A DNA stretch of 64,000 nt from Astrothelium macrocarpum (Eukaryota > Ascomycota > Dothideomycetes > Trypetheliales > Trypetheliaceae): the NCBI GenBank assembly GCA_021030915.1, contig JAGEMR010000032.1, positions 210,107 through 274,106 of the forward strand, given 5' to 3'. Below are positions 58,136-64,000 of the stretch, in pieces. The stretch's first letter is position 1. Every line of letters begins with the position of its first letter. The position numbers were made by a program, and so were the translations under genes. The notes beneath the pieces were generated by a model. It ran no database searches. It was not told where the DNA came from and worked only from the letters and a program-made list of their open reading frames with translations.

Positions 58136-60768
58136 ATGCCTGACTTTAGCTCCTATATCACCATCAAGAATAACCTTGACTGCTCGTTGACTCTCCTCAA
58201 CGATGGGGCCGACCATGGGTATTGGGAGGCGAAGCCTCCAACGACCATTAACGCCAACGATACCTCACCCCAGTTTCAGTTGAAGGACAGTCGGGGTCAG
58301 AAGAACCATAGCCAGTATCCATAACTGGCTTTTGAGGCTGATACTACCTCGTAGGACCGAACGGTACAGACGGCTGGGTGCGGTACCTAATCGACCTTGC
58401 CGACGCCGCCGATGATAAAAGCAGGCCCGTCATCCGCGTCCACTTCGCTGATCCGACCTGGAACAATGACAATGGATTTAACACCTCCGTCACGGTTAAA
58501 GATGGCTCGGATGTCACCTGCCATCTCTTTCATCGTTCAAATACAGACTATCCAAAGAGAGACCATCCGCTTACGGGTTTGTTGCCAATTCAGTGGTCCT
58601 GAGCGAAATGTATCTGTGCTAATTTCTGGAAATTCCATGTCTTTTAGTGACGCTGACCATCAGCTACAACGCGAGCCTCACGACGACATCACAATTAACG
58701 TCCATCAGTGTTCCGAACCCGGTTGTCTCGGTTCGCAACACCAAGGACGTAATCCATCGCAGCAGCAATCTCGTGGTGTGGAAGGCAGATAGCCTCAGTG
58801 AATACGAGGACAACAGCGACGCGAATGTGGTTGGCTCGTACTATCCCGTGGCCATCGACGTCGCAAGCACGTCGCTGACGTCGCGGGCCATGGACGTGTA
58901 CATGAACGTGGTCGACCAGATGTTGGGCGTACCCTTCATTCTCTACGGAGGCAACGACGCAGCCGATAACGTGGTCAGCTCGGACACATCGCAGCCGCTG
59001 ATGTTCTATACGGCGGGAACGCAAAGGATTCGCGTGATGGTGTCGCCACCATGGTCGAGTAATGACACGCCCTGGGCTGTCGTCGGGAACATCACCTGAC
59101 GGATCAAAGTCAACCCAACTTCGCAGGTGATCGGTATCAACTCGACTCGCCTCGAGTTCTACGCCATAACCAAGAGCCTCCCTTCCTTCTACAAGAATGA
59201 GGTTGGCGTGATACTACTTCGGCGCTTCGTTGTTCCTCTCCGCAACACCAGCAATTCTACTTCGTGGGTCGACCACTGTTGCCGGCGGACCTTTGCCAAC
59301 TTTTCCTTCCTCTACGATTCGTACTACGGTAAGGCCCAATACACCGGCAGTTATGCGGGCGGCAGCTTCAAGTTGAAGTCGTACCTGTCCGATATCGGGA
59401 CGAAGACGGAGCTCAACTGCTATGACCAAGCTGCCATAATGCAGATCTGCCTCGGGCTCAGCCCCACTACTAACACTACTAACACTGCAAGGTACGTGTT
59501 CATGGACAAGTTCGGCTGGATTGTGACCACCGAACTGGTTGGCCGGGGCCAGTGTAACAACCCCTTCTTCCTCAATAGCAGCTACAACAGCGCTATTGTC
59601 TGCGACAACAACGCATCGGACCGCAGCGACTTCGCTAGGCACGCCTTCATCTCACTCAAACCCTCCGACAAGGACAAGATCGTTGATACGTGCTGCGGTT
59701 ACTACAACGGAAGCCTAACTCTCAAAGCCTACGTAACGGCTTCCATCCAGACCGAGAACCAGACTACACTGTACCGCTCGCAGGGTAGGAAGCCTGGCAC
59801 CGCCGACGACGCCGACTTCAACGTGTCCGGCGTCACGGGCCTCATCGGCACCACCGTGACCACGTCAACGAACATGACGGCTCCCTTCTTGAAAGGAGTA
59901 GAGCACATGATCAAGCTCGCGACCGCTCCCACTCCCGCCATCCCCGAGCGTCGTTCCAACGCCGCGCTGGCCGACTTCTTCAAAGACACCACTATCTCCC
60001 GCGTGGGCTGGGCTGTCGCGCGCTCCTCGGTCGCCGTCTTCGCCTCCGGCACCGACGCCGAATGGGTGCTGAAGCCCAACGATGGCGACGACGATGTCGT
60101 CGTGAACGTGTTCCTTGCCGCGGGTGGGCTGCGCGAAGCCACGTTCGCCTTTGCCACCCACCTGGGCACGTACTCGCTGGCGCTGGAGAGCGTGTTCCGC
60201 CCGCCGACGGAGCAGCGAGGCGTGCGCGGCCATCTCAACCTCGAGTCGATTGGCGCTGGCGATGGAGAAAGAGAGGATGCGTCCAACCTGATCCTGCTGT
60301 GGGTGTACGGCAACGTCTTCGTGCGCATCGCGCCCCGCTTCGGCGGCTTGCATCGCAATGGGCTGCGTGTCCGCGCGCTGGCGGATGAGCTGCAGAAGTG
60401 CATCCTGGAGGGGGCCAAGCCACTCGATGCGGACGACGTCGTTGCTCCCAAGATCCGCAAGCTCAGCGGGCCGGAGGACTCGGTGGTTGTTGGTGAGACG
60501 TTCGTTGTTCATGTTTCGTTGGAGGGCAAGTCGCACACGACGGTAAATTGCATAGTTGGGGTAAGTCTGCGCATCCTTTCTCCCTTTCGTGTGCCATGCT
60601 AATTTGTGCATGCAGAATGTCGTTCTCATGGTGCATAACCAGGCGGAGGGTTATTTCAAGTTCTACGCAGCGAGTCCTGGAGAGGATACTATCTCCTTCT
60701 GCTTCGCACACCAGAGCACTCTCAACTCGACGGCTCGTGAGCTTGCTGTAACGGTGACGGAGGCTTAA
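58136..60768 (+). CDS. Large multidomain protein of unknown function, one in-frame stop
   Basis: Exons 58136-58295, 58355-58576, 58648-60560, 60616-60768; introns 59, 71 and 55 bases; phases close over 816 codons including the stop. One TGA at 59097-59099 (codon 278) interrupts exon 3 in frame, with coherent sequence on both sides. The N-terminal 150 residues form a beta-sandwich-like region (ITIKNNLDCSLTLL; GYWEAKPPTTI; SPQFQLKD) like aegerolysin/insecticidal-crystal-type folds, a resemblance only. From about 340, LNCYDQAAIMQIC and, later, RHAFISL set a Cys and a His as in transglutaminase/papain-like folds. The C-terminus (PEDSVVVGETFVVHVSLEG to the end) looks like an Ig-like beta domain. 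No signal peptide; no known protein with this whole order. It is head to head with the PLC-like gene. Because of the stop, it may be non-functional. This entry describes what is seen; no function is claimed. Confidence 0.6.
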
Positions 60769-61229
60769 AGCTTCGACGCGTAAAAGGAACGTACGAGGGA
60801 GTGTAACGGTTTCCTGAGATGACACAAAAGTTGAAATTTGATGTTATTTTTCTGTATTCCATTATGACATTTACCCCGACTGAACCTCAGCTAGGGGACG
60901 AGCTATCATACTTCCTTGAGAGAGCTATGTGCCTCGTTCTCCTATACTGGATAGCATCCAGAATAAACTCTTAAAAATCTTCTTAGGCCGCATTAGCCCT
61001 AGGCCATATTCAGCTAATCCGGACCAGTAAATGAAATGATATTGCTGATGAACGAAGATCTAGCTATGTAGTAATACTAACAATCCGCCTACTGACCGAG
61101 CCAGCTGTCCACATGTAGACGATCTAGATCGGAAGCACGTATTTCCGTTCCGAAATTTGAGATCCGCGTCTCAAGGACCCCTAGATTCGACAACAACACA
61201 TACTTTCTTCTTAACCGTAATACAGTTCA
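60769..61229. other. Transition to AT block 2
   Basis: About 460 bases of ordinary composition after the last gene, with no gene seen. The composition changes sharply near 61230. Confidence 0.5.
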
Positions 61230-62202
61230 GGGATCGGAAAAATTATGCAACATTCGAATATAATCCAATAATTCATAATTTTCGGATAAGAATGGATAAA
61301 AGAATTATTCAGAATTATTCAGAATTTTGTTTGATATCTGATAGCCGAAATTAATTTCTGTATTAAAAAATTCTTCTGTTTTATTTCTGTAAAATATTTC
61401 AATTGAAATGCCAATCAATTTTGAGGCCTTTTTTGTTATTATTTCTTTTGAAATTATCAGTATATAAAAATATATTAAAAAAATATCTTCTGTTATTTAT
61501 CAATATATTCACGAATCGTATAATCACGAATCAAAGACAAAAAAAGAAAAAAAATCTTTTATTATAAAATTGAAAATTATTTATATAATTTACATATAAT
61601 AACAAATTTCCGAAATTATTTAAAAAATCAATATGAAATTAATTATAATTCTTATATATTTTATACGAAATAAATTTCCATTGTTTAATTTTTAATATTT
61701 TATCAAAAAACGATGAAAAATATATATAAAATGAATGAATTAGAAAAACTGATTTTGAAAAAAATATTCAAATAAGAGATTTTTTAATAGATTTTAATCA
61801 ATTTTATGATCATATGAAATCTTCTTTTTCGTCTAATCGAATAATCAGAATTTTATATTTTTTATTCTATTCTAAATCCAATAATAAAAATTCTAATAAA
61901 CGTCAAAATTTTTATTTTATATATAAAAAACCAATTTATATATTAATAAAATCTCATATAAAAAGATTTCCAATTTATATTAATGAATATTTATTTTTTA
62001 ATCAATATCTGAATTTTATCTAATAACCATCTTTTTCTGATAATTTATGTGTATTATATAAATAAAAATCTGAAATTTCAAAAAAAAAAATTTATTTTTC
62101 GTATAATAATCAGTCATTCAAAAAAAAATTAATGGATTATTATTTATATAATTTTTCAAAATTATAAAATAACGTACAACACAATTGAGTTGGCCACCCA
62201 AT

Positions 62203-62233
62203 TGGATTGGCCACTTTTCCGCATTCTCATACG
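62203..62233 (+). repeat. Transposon terminal inverted repeat, left
   Basis: Includes one of two direct ttggccac words (62190-62197 and 62207-62214), which are common within Fot1-like ends. Pairs with 63970-64000. Confidence 0.85.
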
Positions 62234-63969
62234 AAGAATTTAAATAACTCAATCACAACAATATAAATTTTTTTATATTATTCAGAATTCTTTTCCTCAG
62301 ATATATCTTTAATTATAATACAGGTGCGCGTATTATGCCCAGATTTGTTGCAGTTATTATATTGCCGTTTATCTATTTTTGATATTCTCATACGATTATC
62401 ATTTTCATCTATTTTTTATTATATTATTTATTTAAATTCTTTCTGAATCTGTAAATTCTGTCCATTTTGTATAAAAAGAGATCCTTCTTCTAATAGACGG
62501 GTTTTTTTAATCCTCCGACGTCGGCTAAATTTTTGATTTATCATACGAAATATTTGATTCTCTTCTTTTAAAATGACAAATTGATATATTATTATAATTA
62601 TATTACGTGAAAATTGGTTGATAATAGATAAAAATTTAGATAAAAAATTATTCTGATATTATACGATTCGGTTTCTAATATATTCATTTTGAGATTATAT
62701 TTTAATGGGATTATATAATATTTTTGATTCTCAAAAAAGGGGGGATTTAAATGAATTTTCAGAAGATATAAATATATATAATTTTATATCCAATTATGAA
62801 ATTATATATTCTGAATCGTATAATATAAATTCTATTTTTCGAAAATCTTTTTGAATATTTAATTCTATTATAATAATTTAAAAAATTTTATAAAACGTTA
62901 AAAAAAAATCCTCTTTTAAAATATAAATAATATACATTTATATAAAATCATTAATTATTTGATTATATATATATTTTAATATACGAAAATAATCTATATC
63001 AAATGATTATAATTTATATGATGAATAAAAAAATATATAAAAAATGATAATATTATTCTTTTGATAGAATAATTTAAAATTAATTAAATAATGATTTTCG
63101 TATTTATTAAAAATAAAAAAATAATATATATCCGTTATATAATTTATAATATATCAATTAAAATATTGAATCTAATCTAAATTTTATTTATTTATTATTC
63201 AATTATTATCTAATATAATAATCATTTAATTATATAATAATGAATTATTTTAATATTAAAATAAAAAATAATTTTTATTCATAATAATGATATATAATAG
63301 AATAATATAATTCAATATATTCATATTTTAAATTATTATCATTTATTTTTGATTATTCTATTAAATTATATGAGATTTTTCACGTTTTTTAATATTGATA
63401 ATAACCATTTCTGACGAAATTTGGCCTATCAAAAATTCTATTTCGTTAAAATTATAAATATTTTCTTTTTAAATATCAAATTAGTCAATTATATATCATA
63501 CGAGATTAAATTATTCACGAAATTTATCAGAATTTTTATATTAAATTTTCTGATAATTAATTCTATAATTAAAATATGTACGTAATTCAGATTATTATTA
63601 TATAAAATTAGAAATCCAATTTTTATTTATATATAATGTATTACGATCGCGTAATAATCGATTCATTATATTTTCAATATCATTATACCGGAAAGGAAAT
63701 AATCGCGAATTTAGATTAAATATATATCGTACGAATATCTGTTTTTCTAATTCAATAAATTTTTGACAAAAATATTGAATATCATATTATGAAAATTTTC
63801 CGTATTTTCGATTTTGAAATATCATATAAGAAATTTTATAAATAATTATTACACAACGAATATTTAATTTAGAATTCTTTTGAAACATCTGAAATATAAG
63901 AACAAGATCACTTTCTTTCTAGACTTGAACCATAATAGAATGTGGGAAAAAAATGGATTTAAATTGAAT

Positions 63970-64000
63970 TATACGAAAATGCGGAAAAGTGGCCAATCCA
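63970..64000 (-). repeat. Transposon terminal inverted repeat, right (cut by window end)
   Basis: Reverse complement of the left repeat, 23 bases identical, the other differences being transitions. It abuts the window end, so the true end and target duplication cannot be seen. Confidence 0.85.

Larger units (their letters stand above)
61230..64000. repeat. AT-rich block 2
   Basis: Runs to the window edge. From 61230 to about 62200 it has no readable frame (a 69-codon plus-strand frame at 61814 is low-complexity Ile/Asn/Lys). From 62203 on it is a decayed transposon (see below). In the eight lines 62881-63360 I counted 19 of 24 C preceded by T; the rest are mostly in acg. The base-use signature matches block 1. 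Confidence 0.9.
62203..64000 (-). mobile_element. Degenerate Fot1/pogo-type DNA transposon
   Basis: Terminal inverted repeats: 62203-62233 and 63970-64000 share 23 identical bases (TGGATTGGCCACTTTTCCGC + ATT) and then differ only by C/T and G/A changes; the right repeat probably continues beyond the window, as the left has more ggccac sequence outside 62203. Between them, about 1.74 kb has the length of a pogo-type transposase. On the minus strand I can read its decayed C-terminus: EYIRNRI, then SRRRRIKKTRLLEEGSLF and a C..C...GH....C zinc knuckle (62373-62321: NCNKSGHNTRTC, with one expected Cys lost), ending EEKNSE then stop. These match the end of Fot1/Pot2-like transposases. Many stops lie upstream, so no active enzyme is made. 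Confidence 0.85.

Noticed and set aside
59729..60629. Long minus frames opposite the multidomain gene
   Set aside because: The plus-strand reading has phase-consistent exons and domain-like sequence; the minus frames are composition artefacts.
61814..62023. 69-codon plus-strand frame in AT block 2
   Set aside because: Only Ile/Asn/Lys/Phe/Tyr low complexity, expected by chance in sequence this AT-rich.

Overview
The window is nuclear DNA of a filamentous ascomycete (Pezizomycotina; I cannot fix the class). The evidence is short GT-AG introns, mostly 47-125 bases, in nearly every gene; fungus-specific families (Crh transglycosidase with GPI tail, Zn2Cys6 regulator, YTP1-like membrane protein, HET-like protein); and gene-rich DNA of balanced composition broken by two sharply bounded AT-rich blocks (about 17340-19389 and 61230-64000). 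There are no operons and I saw no convincing tRNA, rRNA or CRISPR.

Layout. 1-7154: 5' end of a Ser/Pro-rich protein (minus), IMP dehydrogenase (plus), a membrane-anchored HET-like protein and a Crh-type cell-wall enzyme (both minus). 7155-14178 is gene-poor and holds only small lineage-specific genes: a Cys-containing protein, an F-box protein with a possible Knr4/SUKH-like tail, and a small secreted Cys-rich protein. 14179-19439: a large fungal gene of unknown function whose 5' part dissolves into the first AT block, with an inverted 50-bp copy of part of it on the far side. 21174-53232 is the conserved core: Nudix hydrolase, a 922-residue disordered protein, an unresolved locus, a SET-domain protein, the end-joining factor XLF/Nej1 divergent from cactin, a forkhead factor, exopolygalacturonase-type GH28, a Zn2Cys6 regulator, a DNAJC9-like J protein, a kinase-like protein with a signal peptide, a small unknown protein, a YTP1-like membrane protein and tRNA ribosylphosphate transferase RIT1. 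54212-60768: two large head-to-head genes (a zinc-PLC-like protein and a multidomain protein), each intact in splicing and phase but each carrying exactly one in-frame stop. 61230-64000: second AT block, containing a degenerate Fot1/pogo-type transposon with terminal inverted repeats.

How it fits together. The core genes are housekeeping (GTP synthesis, splicing, end joining, tRNA modification) and need no linkage. The two edges next to AT blocks look like accessory DNA under mutational attack: a gene half converted to AT, two genes with single stops, LTR-like direct repeats, and a dead transposon. In the AT blocks almost every remaining C follows a T (and almost every G precedes an A), while CpA is not depleted. 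That is not what classical RIP predicts and is the observation I would check first. Exon coordinates given below were read by hand; where all exon phases close to one open frame I say so.
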